Source: Rhizophlyctis rosea (Eukaryota > Chytridiomycota > Chytridiomycetes > Rhizophlyctidales > Rhizophlyctidaceae). From it: a stretch of 64,000 nucleotides of DNA. The notes under the pieces are model-generated. The model did not search any database. It had not been told where the DNA came from and saw only the letters and a program-made list of their open reading frames with translations. The stretch is from the NCBI GenBank assembly GCA_027596075.1, contig JADGJC010000121.1, positions 1 to 64,000 of the forward strand, given 5' to 3'. Below are positions 33,291 through 46,333 of this stretch, one piece after another (position 1 is the first letter of the stretch; each line of letters begins with the position of its first letter). The position numbers and the translations under genes are program-made.

Positions 33291-34503
33291 ATGAGTTCCC
33301 TCGACCTGGCCACCGCCGACCTGACCACCGCCGACGGCGTCAAGTCTTACCTCTCCCAAACTCGTTACAAAGCAAAAACCGTCATTCCCCTGCAAGGTGG
33401 AACCGCCAGCTTTGTCTTTAGTGCAGAACTTGAAAACACTGTCACTCCATGCGGAGACGCAGGCGAAGAAGTCACATCAATTGTGGTCAAGCATGCAGAG
33501 AATTTTGCCTGGAGACAAGTCGTTCTTGATGCCAAAAGAGGGGTAAGTGTATACGAAAGGGGATGTGCCCTCTGATCCAGAATTGACGTGTAGACTTATT
33601 TGGATCCTGCAGACACGTCACGAAGCCCAATCATTCATTCGATTCGCTGCCCTTCTACCTCCCAAAGCATCCCCTCTGCCCGTAGGGCTTCCACATCTAT
33701 ACAAACACGACGACGCCACCAACACAATCATAATCGAACACATTGTCAATTCACCGACACTGAAACAAATCATCTCCTCCAATCGCCTTTCCGAGTCGGA
33801 TGCGGCAAGGGTGGGAGCCAGTCTGGGATGCTGGCTGAAACGCCTACATTCATTGAGCGGCTCAATCACACCGGAGTTCAAAGCCTTTTTGAATGGTAAT
33901 GAACAATGGCGGGAGCTTGCTCAGGTGCGGGAGTATATACGGGTGGGCGGTTTGGTGGAAGGGTTGATGAAGGATGAACCGGAGGAACGAAGGAAGGAGG
34001 TTGGAAAGCTTTTTGGAGACATTACACACTACATGCAAACGGCGCTTGGAAAGCATGACGAAACCTGTACCAGTGTCATGGGGGACTTTTGGACTGGAAA
34101 CATCCTGGTTACAACCAATGGAGAGTGCACGGCACGGAGCATACACGTCATTGATTGGGGAGGAGCTCGATGGGGGGATAAGGTGTTTGATATAGCGCAG
34201 TTCTTGGCCGAAGTGAATTGTTTGGATGTGTTTCGGGATCAGTCGAGGGGGAAGAAGACGAGTAGAATAGTGGCCAGGGCCTTTTTGGACGCGTATGGGG
34301 TTGAGGGGTTGAGCTTGGAGGAAAGGAAACGGATTTTGATTCAGGTTGGTGTGCATCTTATATGCTATCCGCCATTTGTGCCTGGATGGGGTAGTGCGGA
34401 GGAGGTTCGAGCGTGTGGGTTGCTGGGATTGGGTTATGTTGAGGATAGATGGAGGGGCGATTTTAGGAAACAGAATGGACGGCTCATGGATGGGCTTTTG
34501 TAA
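33291..34503 (+). CDS. APH-fold small-molecule kinase (aminoglycoside phosphotransferase / methylthioribose kinase-like)
   Basis: Exons 33291-33542 and 33613-34503 give 1143 nt, 380 residues. N-lobe features are an ATP-loop-like GGTASFVF and a lysine in SIVVKHAENFA. The C-lobe has the catalytic loop VMGDFWTGNILV, a variant of HGDxxxxN in which the usual His is Met, and the metal-binding VIDWGGARWGD. This is the choline kinase/APH superfamily. The N-terminal GGT-S loop and IVVKH resemble methylthioribose kinase, but the substrate cannot be assigned. The Met for His change is also seen in some small-molecule kinases, so activity is not excluded. The 70-nt intron has GTAAGT and CTGCAG ends. Confidence 0.8.
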
Positions 34504-35056
34504 TGTATGTGTATATTCAGTTCCCCCGTCCTCAATATGAGGTCACCACAATGCCACAACGTAGTAAATTCAAGTTGCAGTTTATCGCCTGCCTCTGAGT
34601 CTTTGTCCGCTTGTTCAAAAAAATATGTGCAGAGAGTTAGGGTCGTTGGCCATGGCCCAATGGACTGTAGGCGGTCCACGGTCCAGTGTCCACATTGTCC
34701 ATCAGGGTCCTATGCAATGTAGTATGCATGCGCCACATCAGTGACTCCATCAATCAATGGATGAGATCATTATGCAGACACGACCCTGATATATTTGAGT
34801 CAAGTGGGACAGTCATCATGCTATTTCCAAATGACATTTTCCCGCAATGCGATGTGGCCGCAGCACTCTCTCTCTTGACACTTTGCACTCACCGACAATT
34901 TTCCCACTCTCAACATTCCCCATCATTACAATTTGACAAGCAACGAACACAAGCAACAAACACCCTACCCCCAAGCATATACTCATCCTCGCCCCCACGA
35001 ATCACTCCCAACCCACGTTCCGAAGCACGCAAATATCACATTTACCCACCCACAAT
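34504..35056. other. Intergenic, upstream of CSB
   Basis: Nothing coding is supported. A C/A-rich pyrimidine-purine skewed leader precedes the CSB start codon. Confidence 0.45.
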
Positions 35057-38000
35057 ATGTCATCGGCAAGAAACAACCACACGGCAGGACCTAGTCGCTC
35101 AGCGGCAGGACCTGATAAACCTGCACGCCAACAACCCACAGACCACCCTCTCACTATCAACTCGGGTCTAATCCCACGGCTGGACATGGAGGACGTTGAC
35201 GAACTTCGGGACTTGTCTCACACCCTGGGTGCAAGCGGCGCACTGTTGGGGGCAACAGACCAAACTACTATGGAAAGCAATATCATGGCTCAGGTATGGT
35301 ACGCTAAAACCATGCGGAACGGCGTGTACTACGGTCTTCCATGCTGTGAATTGGTATGCTTGGCGCTAACACTGTGTATGACCTTTTGGCATAACAGGTT
35401 GACCAGGCAATGAGGGAGCGAGAGGATGCCGCGGATAGGAAACGGTTGGCGAAAGTAAGAGCGGACAAGAGGTGAGTTTTCGGGTAGAGTTGAGCTCGGT
35501 TTTGGTGACAGCATGCGATTTGGCAGACAGGATTTGCCAGCGTAGCTGTGGAACAACAAAGCTGAAGTCAAATGGAACATGCTCATCTTACCGCTTTGCA
35601 CAATCAGGGAAGCGACACGCAAGCTTGGGAAGGCCGATCAAAAACTGGACTCACGGCAAACCCCATCTAATCAACAACGGACATTGACCAAAATTGAAGC
35701 ACTAGATAAGCAAATCCAATTCCTGACCCAACAAGAGAAAGAAATCACTGCACGGATGCAGGATCGGGAGCAGGAGAGCGAGGTGGGGGGCGGGTCGGCG
35801 GGTGGAGAGGCGTTGAGGAAACGGGAATCGGAGCGGGAACGATTGATTCGTACGGGCAAGATCACGCCTTTTACGAGTGCAGAGACGGCTCAGGAGGTAC
35901 AAAGGCGAGCGTCCATGTCGTCGGTGACTGCCATGGAGGAAGACGACAGGACGGCAGGAGTGGAGGCAATGCTGGTGGATACGGAGGTGCCCATGCGGGT
36001 TACGGAAGATGAGGAAATCGTGGTACCGCCGCAGCCCAGCAGGAAGCGTCCGCAGACCTTTGACGATGACGACTACGTTGACGATGAGGATGTTGATGTT
36101 GAGGAAGATATTGGGGCGGAAGAGTTGTCTGATGAGAAGGGCGTCACGGAAGGATCGGTAGAGGATGGAAGTGACGAGCATGGAAGGAAGAAGGGAAGAT
36201 ACAAGGATGTGTACGTTGATGACGGAGATGAGCTCGTTTACCAAAAGCGATTGGTGAATTGGGCCAGACGACGAAGGTTGCGCCGGTTGATTCACCTGGT
36301 GAGAGCACTTGTTCGCGTCGAATTTGCATAAGATTTTCATGCGTGCCATCGCCATCTCAGAATCAGGATACTACCGACATCGATGAAGAAGAGTTGATCA
36401 AGGATCCCGAGAAAGAAATGTTCGAACCGTCGCCGCACGATGATGATGCCGACTACGACAATGGATACCGAATGCCGGGTGATATTTACTCCAACCTGTT
36501 TGACTATCAAAGGACTTGCACTCGGTGGTTGTGGGAGCTTCACAACCAGGAGACTGGTGGTATCATCGGCGATGAGATGGTGAGATGAAATCCATCATCA
36601 AACTTGCCGAAGCCTTTAGCTTACAGCGACATCCATGCAGGGGCTTGGCAAAACCATCCAAATCATCTCCTTCCTTGCCGGCCTCGGCGTCTCAAACCTC
36701 CTCAACGGGCCAATTCTGATCGTCTGTCCAGCCACAGTCCTCAAACAATGGGTCCAGGAATTCCATAAATGGTGGCCTCCCTTCCGAGTCGCGATTCTAC
36801 ATTCAACGGGAAGTGGGTTGGGCGGCAACATGCCGGATGGACCGGATGGCGAGACGGGAAGTGAGGATGGAGTTGAAGTGGAGGTTCTTGATGATAGTGA
36901 TGAGGATGAGGAGTTTGAGGAGGATAGGAGGGGCCGTGGGAGAGGGAGGGGACGGGGAAAGGCGAAGAAGCCGAAGAAGAAGCCTAAGGTCATGACGGAA
37001 AAGGGTGGAAAGATGCATAAGAAGGCTAAGGCATTGGTTGATCGGATTGTGGCAAAGGGTGAGTGCCAAGTGGAGCATGGAACAGAGCATATTATTTTTT
37101 CAATTTCTTACGTCTGACCATTTCCCTTGTAGGTCATGTTCTGGTGACGACTTTTGCAGGCTTACGTGTTCACCGGTCTAAGTTGATTCCGATCAAATGG
37201 TCGTACGCGGTACTTGATGAGGGGCACAAGATCAGGAACCCAGATGCGGAGATTACATTGGCGGCCAAAATGTTGAAGGTATGAGGGCTTTGGAATAAGC
37301 AGTGGGAAATGGGTTGAGCTGATCTGACAATTGACATATTGTAGACACCCCATCGAATCATTCTCTCTGGCACGCCCATACAGAACAACCTCACCGAATT
37401 GTGGTCGCTGTTTGATTTTGTGTTTCCCGGCCGGTTGGGGGTATGCATTTTGTGCCCTTGCAATATCTCACTCTCACTAATGAAACCATCCAACCCCTCA
37501 GACCCTCCCCGTCTTCCAGAACCAATTCTCAATTCCCATCTCCTTAGGCGGCTACACCAACGCCACCAACATCCAAGTCCAAAGCGCCTACAAATGCGCC
37601 TGCGTCCTCCGCGACCTCATCTCCCCCTACCTCCTCCGCCGCCTCAAAGTGGACGTAGCAGCCGACCTCCCCAAAAAAAACGAACAAGTCCTTTTCTGCC
37701 GCCTCACGGACGTGCAGCGCGAGATTTATCGACGATTTTTGAGAGGGGAGGAAGTGGCGAGTATTTTAGATGGGAGGCGACATGCGCTTTATGGGATTGA
37801 CATTTTGAGGAAGGTTTGTAACCATCCGGATTTGGTTGAAAGGAAGGTATATGAGAAGGAGGAAGGGTATGGGGGTGTGGAGAGTTCGGGGAAGATGAAG
37901 GTTGTGAAGGCGTTGTTGGAGATGTGGAAGAGGCAGGGGCATAAGTGTTTGGTGTTTTGTCAGACCAGGCAGATGCAGGATATTTTGGAGAAGTTTGTTA

Positions 38001-39835
38001 GGGGTGAAGGTAGGATCTGGTTGTCTTTTTTTTTGGTTGGTTGGGGGGGGGGGGGGGGGGGAGGTCGGGCTTGGACTTTTTCTAATGGAAGAGGTTGACT
38101 GTAGGATACCGCTACCGCCGTATGGATGGTGCGACGCCAATCCGGAACCGGATCGCGATGGTTGATGAGTTCAATAAAAAGCCGGAGCTGTTTGTGTTCC
38201 TGTTGACGACGAAGGTTGGCGGGCTTGGGATCAATTTGACAGGGGCGAATCGGATTATTATTTTCGATCCTGATTGGGTTTGTATTGAATTTCTCAAAAC
38301 TCACGCGAAGTGCCCTACTAACATAATGCTCCCTCAGAACCCCTCCACCGACGTCCAAGCCCGCGAACGCGCCTGGCGAGTCGGGCAAACCAAAGACGTA
38401 ACAATCTACCGCCTCATGACCTCCGGCACGATCGAAGAAAAGATCTACCACCGACAGATTTTCAAGCAGTTTTTGACAAATAAGATTTTGAAGGATCCGA
38501 GGCAGAGGCGGTTTTTCAAGAGTCATGATTTGAAGAGTCTTTTTACGTTGGCGGATGAGGAGGAGGAGGAGACTAAGGATATGTTTGGGGAGGCGCAGGT
38601 TGAGGTTAAGNNNNNNNNNNCCCTTTTACCCTGCTCTGTCCCGCGGCGGTGCTCTGCTTGCGTTGCGTGGTGTTTGGGGGGGGGGGGGGGGGGGCCCGGG
38701 GCGGGGGGGGGGGGCGCCCGCCCGCGCCCCCCCGGCGGGGGGGGGGGGGAGAAGTAGAGGTGGGACGACGAGGAAAGGGAAGGAGAGGGATGATGGGAAA
38801 GTTAAGGAGGAGGAGTTGGAGGGTGTTGGAGGGTTGGCCAAGGTTGAGGAGTATCGTGCGGCTGCGGATGAGGAAGGAGGAGAGAACGGGACGGCCGCTC
38901 AAGTCAAAGAGGAGGCGGACGCGGACAGCAAGGACAAAACGGGTGGAGGCGAAGACGAAACCCGCATCCTGCAAGCACTCTTCAGCAAAACCGGCGTCCA
39001 ATCCGCGCTGCACCATGATGTGATCATGGACGCTGCGAGTCCGGAAGCGATATTGGTTGAGAAGGAAGCTACGCGGATCGCGAATGATGCTATCCAGGCG
39101 TTGAAAGTTAGTCGGAAGGCTGTTAGGAGGGAGGAGAGGGAGGGTGGGGGTGTGGGTGTTCCGACATGGACGGGGCGGAATGGCATGGCGGGGAGAGGTG
39201 GTGGAGAGAGGAGGTTTGGAGTTAAGACGGTTGGAGTTGGGGGTGTTAGTGGACGCGTTGTGGGGAGGGGAGATAGTCCGCAGATGGAGAGATTTGGGAG
39301 TGGGAGTGCGAGTGGGTTTGGGCGCGTTGGTGGGCTTGGGGTCGGGGGTGCGGGTGGACGGGCTATGACGCCGAGTTCGGACGGGGATAGTGCAGGCAGC
39401 ACTAGCAGGTCGTTGCCGAGGTCACCTATGGGTGGTGGTGGTGGTAGTGCACGACCCATTCCCCGATTCGGTTCTTCCTCCTCGTCCTCTACCCTTCTAA
39501 CAACAACCCCCACCCCACAAACCACAACCCCAACATCAGCCTCCATCCTCGCCAACCTCTACAAACGCCGCGACGACCCCTCCACCCTCCCCGCAACCGC
39601 CACGACGGCCAGCTTGGACCCGTCGAGTCGGGAAGGGCTTATTTTGAAGATTCGGGATTATTTGGCGGGACGCGGGGGCAAAGCGAAGAGTGGGGAGATT
39701 TTGGGGGAGTTTAGGATGAAGCTTTCTAGTGAGGATGTGAAGGTTTTTCGGAAGATGTTGAGGGGGATTGCGGAGTATGGGAAGGGGAGAGGGGAGGAGG
39801 AGGGGGTTTGGACTTTGAAGGAGGAGTTTATGTGA
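35057..39835 (+). CDS. RAD26: CSB/ERCC6/Rad26 SWI2/SNF2 ATPase of transcription-coupled repair (assembly gap inside)
   Basis: Exons 35057-35293, 35398-35471, 35608-36298, 36361-36579, 36641-37058, 37133-37278, 37345-37440, 37502-38009, 38105-38277, then from 38338 into the gap at 38611; coding resumes after the poly-G region and ends at 39835. The ATPase motifs are complete: [17 protein letters not shown] then GLGKTIQ (motif I split by an intron), DEGH (motif II), SGTPIQNN (III), [16 protein letters not shown] (V) and [11 protein letters not shown] (VI). After the gap, [20 protein letters not shown] matches the CSB C-terminal region, and the last 60 residues ([10 protein letters not shown] to VWTLKEEF) match its winged helix. 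CSB remodels RNA polymerase II stalled at lesions. The frame across the gap cannot be checked. Confidence 0.93.
38043..38061 (+). repeat. Poly-G run inside a CSB intron
   Basis: About 19 consecutive G in the intron 38010-38104. It may be genuine, but length errors are likely. Confidence 0.7.
38611..38754. other. Assembly gap (10 N) followed by unreliable poly-G/C sequence
   Basis: Ten N at 38611-38620, then about 50 nt with no resemblance to CSB, then runs of 20, 11 and 13 G and several of C. This has the look of low-quality read ends rather than coding DNA. It interrupts the CSB gene between the helicase domain and the C-terminal region. Confidence 0.85.
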
Positions 39836-41480
39836 GGGTTGTGGTTGGGTGGGTGGGTGTTTGGGGAGTTGAGGGGCGTGAGTTGGTTGTTGGACATGTA
39901 AAATTTGCATAGTATTTGTTGTTCATCTTCAGTTGTTAATATTCAAAGTGATTTGCATACGAAGGTGAAGTCCTGCGGTTTCCTTTGTTTGTTGGCAGTT
40001 TGGAAGTTTACGTCGGCCTCGGGCAAGTGTGGACACGAAAGTGTCAATATTCATGATTGGGTTTACTAGATGACCATAATAGAGGGTCTGTTCCAACCTG
40101 GGTTTGGAGGGTTATCGGGGTTCCTCGCTATCCTGCATGTGTTTTTCGTCACGTGATTTTATATACTATACTCGAATGTGAAAAAAGACAGATAGGAAGG
40201 ACCTGGTGATGGGAAGACACATTCACCCCGTGATTTTTGTCTGGTGGCACAACCGCCGTGGCACGGACATGTAAAGGGCTTGACGACTGTGCCACCAAAG
40301 TTTCAGGGTCTTCAGAATGATCGTGATCATTTCCATTCACCGAGCTCACATAGATGGGTGGTCGCCTCATGGGAGATACCATAGTGAACGGTCTTCAGGA
40401 GATCTATGGTTCGATCCCCAGTGGGCTGGGGAAATAAAGAAGAGAACCCAACCAACCCCCCTCCCCCTTCCCCTCATCCTATACAAAACAATTACCCCAT
40501 CATATGGGGCCCATTTTTCTTTTCAACGAGGGCAAGTGCAGACACCAACGAAGGATTTCGTCTCTTTGGCTGCAGGACGGTTTTAGTCCCACATCCAATG
40601 CCGTCGTCAATGTGTCGATTGAAAACGGTTGTCGCCATGTCACAGTCAACCACCTCCATACTTTCACATCACAAAACTGATGGCGCAAACATTCTTGTTG
40701 ACGGCATTTCCAACAAGCATTCGACGTCCTATTGCCGGGTGTTTTCTTTTGGAATCCAGACCTGATGTTGTTTCAGTGCTGAGAATATAGCGCAGGTGAA
40801 GATGATGGTTGTAGGGGAGATTGTGGGTGGTGTGTGGCGGTAGGGCGTCTTTGGACTGTGCAATGGAAGTAGGAGGACGAAGGTGGGGAGGAGTAGATGA
40901 AGATGTCGACGAAAGGTGGTTCAATGGCAAAGGCTGAACATAAACAAAGGAAGCTACTTTGAATGATTGATGGCGATGATCAGTTTCACAAGTGTAAGGG
41001 GGCTGTTGACAGTGGTCATACCTATATTGCCACCCACCTTTTCCTCCCGGGACCTTGCCCTTCATCTCGCTTTTGCCCCACGGGACATTCTAATCTGGCT
41101 CCCCCCTCCGACTTTTTGCACATCCACCCCGAAAACTTGCTCACTACACCGAGGTAGGAAGTAAGTGCAGTTGGAGTTACATATGCCCGTAATTGAAGAT
41201 CGAAAAATTGAAAATTGCACATCCATAGGACCCCTAGAATTTGAGAATGGATGACCACAACGCCACACCGACTAATAACGAAAGCTAACATTCGCTATCA
41301 CCGACCACCCATTTCCCAAATTTCGATCTTCAGGCTGACAGCCCAACAGGCTACAGCTCTTCGGCGAGTCTTCGCACGAACTTTCTCTCCTTACCCAACG
41401 AGTGTCTTGCATCGTCGCACCCCACAACCCACAACCCGGTCGCCCATCTCCCATAACCGTCCTCAAAGACTTTCGCAGCA
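39836..41480. other. Intergenic, 1.6 kb
   Basis: No gene is supported. A B-box-like GGTTCGATCCC at about 40409 lacks a complete tRNA around it. Confidence 0.5.
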
Positions 41481-42240
41481 ATGGGTATCGTAAGGTAAGG
41501 GTTATAGCACTTGGCTTGCTTCTTTCCCCGCCTCCCTGGCCCCAACATGTCCCCCTTCCACCTTCCAGCACTTGGCGCTACCTCAAGTGGTGCACATACA
41601 ACTACCCAACGATCGTCGCAGCATACATCATGGGTATCGGAGGTGAGTAACTGGACATTACACTCCTATGCGATTCACAGAAAAACCCCAAATCCCATCT
41701 CCGCCAAATTGATCACCCTCTGGCCTTTGCCACAATTTCCACTCACATTCGCGTCGCTCCCCTTCCCCTTCTCCCACACCCAGGACCGGTAATCGGCGCG
41801 GTAGGATACCCTCTTCGGATCGAGATGGGACATGAGAAAATCATCCATTTGCCTGAGACTTATCCCAGTGAGTATCTATAAGACCGGGATATTATGTGGG
41901 GCGTTGCCCATGGTGCATTATCAGTATGGAGCAATGGGGGGCGGTTCTGCTATGTCGGCAAAGTTGACCGAAGTTGGTGCCACTGAGGGAGTGGTAGGAC
42001 CGCGGGCGGGCGCCGGTTTGTAAACTTATCTCCTTACGCATCGTCGGCGGCGAAACAACGTCGAAGGTCTTCTCGAACCTTGAAGACGACGGAGGGGAGG
42101 TCTCGCCCTTGTCAACAAACAGATTTGAGGGCCCCATTCCTTCACTACGTACGCTGTGGCTGACCTGAGTCTTTTCCCATTTAGTGCCAAAACGAGCACG
42201 CGTCGAAACAACAGGATACGACGATGACTGGAAGCTGTAA
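41481..42240 (+). CDS. Small complex I accessory subunit (NDUFA3 / fungal 9.5-kDa type)
   Basis: Exons 41481-41494, 41569-41642, 41784-41867 and 42185-42240 total 228 nt, 75 residues. The protein has one hydrophobic helix (NYPTIVAAYIMGIGGPVIGA) followed by VGYPLRIEMGH and TYPMPKRAR, then a short acidic tail ending DDDWKL. The GGPV-x-P-x-R and I/L-P-x-T-YP pattern and overall length match the 9.5-kDa NADH:ubiquinone oxidoreductase subunit of fungi, related to mammalian NDUFA3, an inner-membrane subunit of the complex I arm. The first coding exon has only 14 nt. The last intron (317 nt) is much longer than the others, so an unannotated exon inside it is possible but not needed. Confidence 0.75.
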
Positions 42241-42718
42241 TGACATACCAAACAGAGATTTTTTGAAAGCTGAAACCCCCCACATGCTCAAATTGTTAGC
42301 GGTTTGGATTCTACTGGTGGACATGGGTGATCAATTTCGAAGGAAAGGAGTTTGGGGAGGTTTAGGAATTGAGTGGGGAAATGGCATTTGCGGATTTTGC
42401 CGACAGGGAAGTTTTGCTGATAAGCGCCGCGGTTTTGGAGCAGTCAGAAAGGGGTATGATTTCGGAAGCAGCAAATCCATCTCGGCTAAATTATGGCCTT
42501 CTTCACGAGTATCTGCACTCTCAACCACCTGAGTGATCCTCCAAATACACTCCCACAACAGCAGCAACAATCTGCACAAATTTCCTTGCTACAACCCCAC
42601 AAAGAAACAGCAACCCCACCCCAACTCTAATTACAATTTTAGATACAAAGCCCCAAACCCCATCATCATCAGCAAAAGGCTCCCCTGCCCTTCTCCTCAA
42701 CAACACGCATCAAAATCA

Positions 42719-45700
42719 TCAATAAACAACCCCATACAAACTCGCAAACTTGTCCCCACTCCCCGTCACAACAAAATTCCCACAAGGACTGACATCGCAA
42801 CACAATATGCTGGACGTTTCTTGTTGCTGTTTCATACGAATGAGGGAGAACCGAATGTTCAGTTACCCACCGCCAAAGGCAAAACCACATGCAAGCGACC
42901 ATCCCCCAACCCTAACGCCTCAGAAGCAAAACTCACCGTGAACAAAACCCCCATATCCCGACTCCTCCAAACAACCCACTTACGATCCTTCCCCGTCGTA
43001 ACGCACCAACTCCCAGCCGGCGGCGCATACTTCATGCTCAAAACACAATACTCGTGACTTCTAAACTCTCTATCTTGGGACGGATCTCTCAAATGCCGTA
43101 GCTGGATCATCGAATTTTCCAATCTGTGATGGGGCCATTAGCAGATGATGAATGATGAGTGTTGAGAACGGCGCGAGACATACCCAATGGCCATAAACGA
43201 CCCGAGAGGTGTTAGCCGTAACGAGAAGACTTTACTATGACAATCGAACCGCATGATTTCCTTTCCCTGTGCTACGTCCCAGACTTTGACGGTTTCGTCT
43301 AGAGAGCCTGAACAAATTCCGGGCAATAGTAAGACACGGTCAATCGCAAGAACGCAGGAATCCTCGGGAAAGACAAAAATGCAAAATGACATACCTGTAA
43401 TCAACTGACTCCCATCCTTCGAAAGCGCCGCACACGTAATGCTATCCTCATGACTCGAAAATGTCCTACAAGCCCCCCAAAGAAGCAATCAAGCACTTAG
43501 CATAACATCGAATTGGAAACCCCAAAGTACCTTCCCATATGGATGTACCAAACCCCGAATGCGAGGAAAAGCAACCACCACCCACCGCACAATCTCCCTC
43601 TTCACCAAATCCCACATCCCCACACTCCCACTATTCGTCCCAGCAAACAAGAACCGCGAGTCATCCGTCACAGCCAAAGTATACGTAAACAAACCGGGTG
43701 TCGGGAGACGCGCCGATACGTGTGGCGTGGGCTGGTTGTGACCGAAAATACGCGAAAAGTCAGTCAAAAACAGACGCGAGTGAAAACTTCACATGCTCAA
43801 GAGATGAATGGCTTCTTACCTGTGAGACATCCAAAATCACCATATCATCCGACTCGCCGGCAACGATAAGGGATTTGTTGTCGTTTGTTAGGATTGAAGC
43901 ACGGATGTACCCTTCCTGCAAAGGGTAGAGCAATTTGATGCCAGCATGAGCACGACCCCCAGCTTTAAGAATGACATAACCTTAAACCCCGGCTTCAACC
44001 GTCCCGTGGCCTTGGCCTCCGGCACCCACAAAAATCCCATCAAGAATACGAACACGTCCCCAACAAAACTCACCAAACAATGCACACTAGCAACACAAAC
44101 CGCCTCCCCCCTCTCCTTAACCCCCTCACAATCCCAAACCTTCACCGTCCCCATCCCACAAGTATACACAAACCGGAACGGATTGCTCGTCGCGACCGTG
44201 CAGACCACCTCGCCATGTTTCAGCGTCGTCAGGAAGTTTGGCCGCGTCGGGACGGGCGCCGTTAGGGGTGTTGGTTCGAGGTCCGGGAAGAAGGCTTGGG
44301 CGGATGATGAGGAGCGGGAGCGGACGTGGTGGGAGGCGGATGTTGGTGGGGAGGAGGCGTAGGGGTGGTCGTGGGGTGGTTTGGAGTCTGGATGGGAGGC
44401 TGGGATGTCGATGTCAGTTGAGATAAACAGAGGAGTTGCAGATCAATCTTTTGAATTCCAAACTTACATCTAGGTAGACTCGGAGCACCAATGGCGGGAC
44501 CATCATCCTAACACAGTCCAAATCGCGCATCAGCATACGCTAACGTTGCACCAATATCCCCCCAAACCCCATACCTCATGCTCCAACTTCAGCCGCTTTT
44601 CCCGCTTCTCCAACTTATCCACCTTCGGTTTCGACGGCCTGTTTCTTCTTTTACCATCCACCGGTTCCGGGGTCAGTGCCAACCCGTCTGGCCGAGGCGG
44701 CCCTGGAGGACCTGCCACTAACGGTGGCGCATTCTGGATGTAAAATTCGGACGTCAGCGGCGATGCGATGGGCTATGACTACGGTTTTGACGACAGTTTT
44801 CGTCTTACCGTGATTTCTGCAGGCGGTACGCCAAGGCCTATGGGCGGTCGAAAGTTGAGAGGCTGTACAAGCGAACATGATTCAGTAATTTGTCCTCCTT
44901 CTCTGACACGTTCATGCAGTATCGACACCCATACCATGTCCGCTAGAAGTTTAATGGACTCCATATCCTTCCGCACCCCATTCTGTACATTCGGCGTCAC
45001 CATCGGCAGCAATTGATGTATGATTGCCTGATACCGATAGTTTATGTCGGACATTCGCTGCAACTCTGCATTCAGTTGATATGAAAGCTCGTAGTACTAT
45101 GATTTTCGGGGGCCCAATTCCGGTCAGTTTTGAGGATGCCCATATTAACACATGAGACGTTTATGAGGGTGTGACCCACCCGCAAATAATGAGTCTGCAA
45201 CTCGGCCTTATCCTTCGCCAGCTCCGCCAAGCGTTTCTCAACCATAACAAACTCCTCCTGTATCCGTTTGGCGTACTCATGAGACATCAGTCTCGGCAAG
45301 CCAGACGACAGCTCCGGCTGAGATAGGACGGGCATGGGTCTAGGAAAGTCGCGGGGCACGGAGTGGATGGGTGTTGGATCGTAACGGAGTGTGTGGTCGT
45401 CGCGGTATGGGCCTGATTCTGCAGGTAGGTCATACCCAACAGTTTGGCGGCGTGAACGGGCTTTGGCGTCAGCATCGTTTGCTAGGCTTGGGCTTCCGCG
45501 AGTGGGTTCAGGTGAAGTGAGACGGTCCCTGTCTCGGCCGTTTGGGAGTGGAGGGTAAGGGTCCCGACCTCGGTCGGGTGCAGGGTAGGTTGCGCCTGGT
45601 GCTGCTGGGTGAGTAGAAGGGCTTTGTGGTGGGAAACGTAAAGGGAGTAAGGCTGACGCACTGGAAGGTGGTGGAGCGAGGTTTGTTGAGATCATGGCGG

Positions 45701-45755
45701 ATTGTTGTTGTTGAGGGTAGTGGCTAGTGGGATGGTCTGCTGGGTGCGATGACAT
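42719..45755 (-). CDS. TLE: Groucho/TLE-type transcriptional co-repressor
   Basis: Twelve exons: 45755-45180, 45096-44935, 44862-44809, 44733-44575, 44507-44468, 44399-44074, 43915-43820, 43731-43586, 43465-43395, 43307-43184, 43123-42937 and 42826-42719; 2049 nt, 682 residues. The N-terminal 150 residues are Pro/Ser-rich. Then comes a Q-domain-like coiled coil (EYAKRIQEEF, KAELQTHYLRYYELSYQLN) resembling the TLE tetramerisation segment. A middle region has a basic nuclear signal (KRRNRPSKPK). The C-terminal WD40 propeller opens with LKHGEVVCTVATSN and GTVKVWD, then YIRASILTNDNKSLIVAGE, SLDETVKVWDVAQG, CVTTGKDRKWVVWRS and ends ILCCDVSPCGNFVVTGSGD. Order, N-terminus and last blade fit Groucho/TLE better than Tup1. 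In animals it represses Hes, Runx and Tcf targets; partners here are unknown. Confidence 0.9.
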
Positions 45756-46333
45756 TTAGGAGGGTTCAGGAGAGGTCTCACGGGAACAGCATGGGTCGTA
45801 CTGGTGACTGCGGCGTGAGTGGTGACACTTTGCAATGATATCTATCACGCTCGGAGCCCTTTAGGAAATGGGGTGTTGTCAGTGACGGTAAGAAGTGATG
45901 CGTGTTTTTAATCCTGTTCAGGGGTGCCGGTAAAGTGGGGAGTGATAGGAAACAGAGCATGGTGTGCTGCTGTGTGCACAGTGCACAGTGCACACAGGTG
46001 TTCGTTCCAGTTTGACGTCCACAAAATGTGTTCCAACACTCATTCCAACATTCCAAGCTCGAATTAGCGTGTGGCTAATCCAATTTCACCTTATGCAGCT
46101 ATTTTCAGCCTCGTTTGTCCGCATGGATGAACATCCACAATGCAACGGACACACTATCCACGCTACTATCAATTTACAATAGGTATCTCATCTCAAAAGA
46201 ATCCAAGTAACACCATGCCCTTACACCAAAGAAGGGACATTGACAGAGTGTTCTGTTACTTGCGCTATTTACGATTGTGGTAATTTCTATACATTGTTGG
46301 CGGGCAACACCTCGCACTTTCTTCCACGATCTA

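Noticed and set aside
38555..38760. Gly/Arg-rich protein segment in the CSB gene
   Set aside because: It is a translation of the poly-G text after the N gap and is not trustworthy.
40330..40430. Possible tRNA ending in GGTTCGATCCC
   Set aside because: The B box fits, but the bases around it do not form a five-pair T stem, and no acceptor or anticodon stem pairs upstream.
43489..43767. Separate short WD40 gene
   Set aside because: It is one exon of the twelve-exon Groucho/TLE gene; phases join cleanly on both sides.
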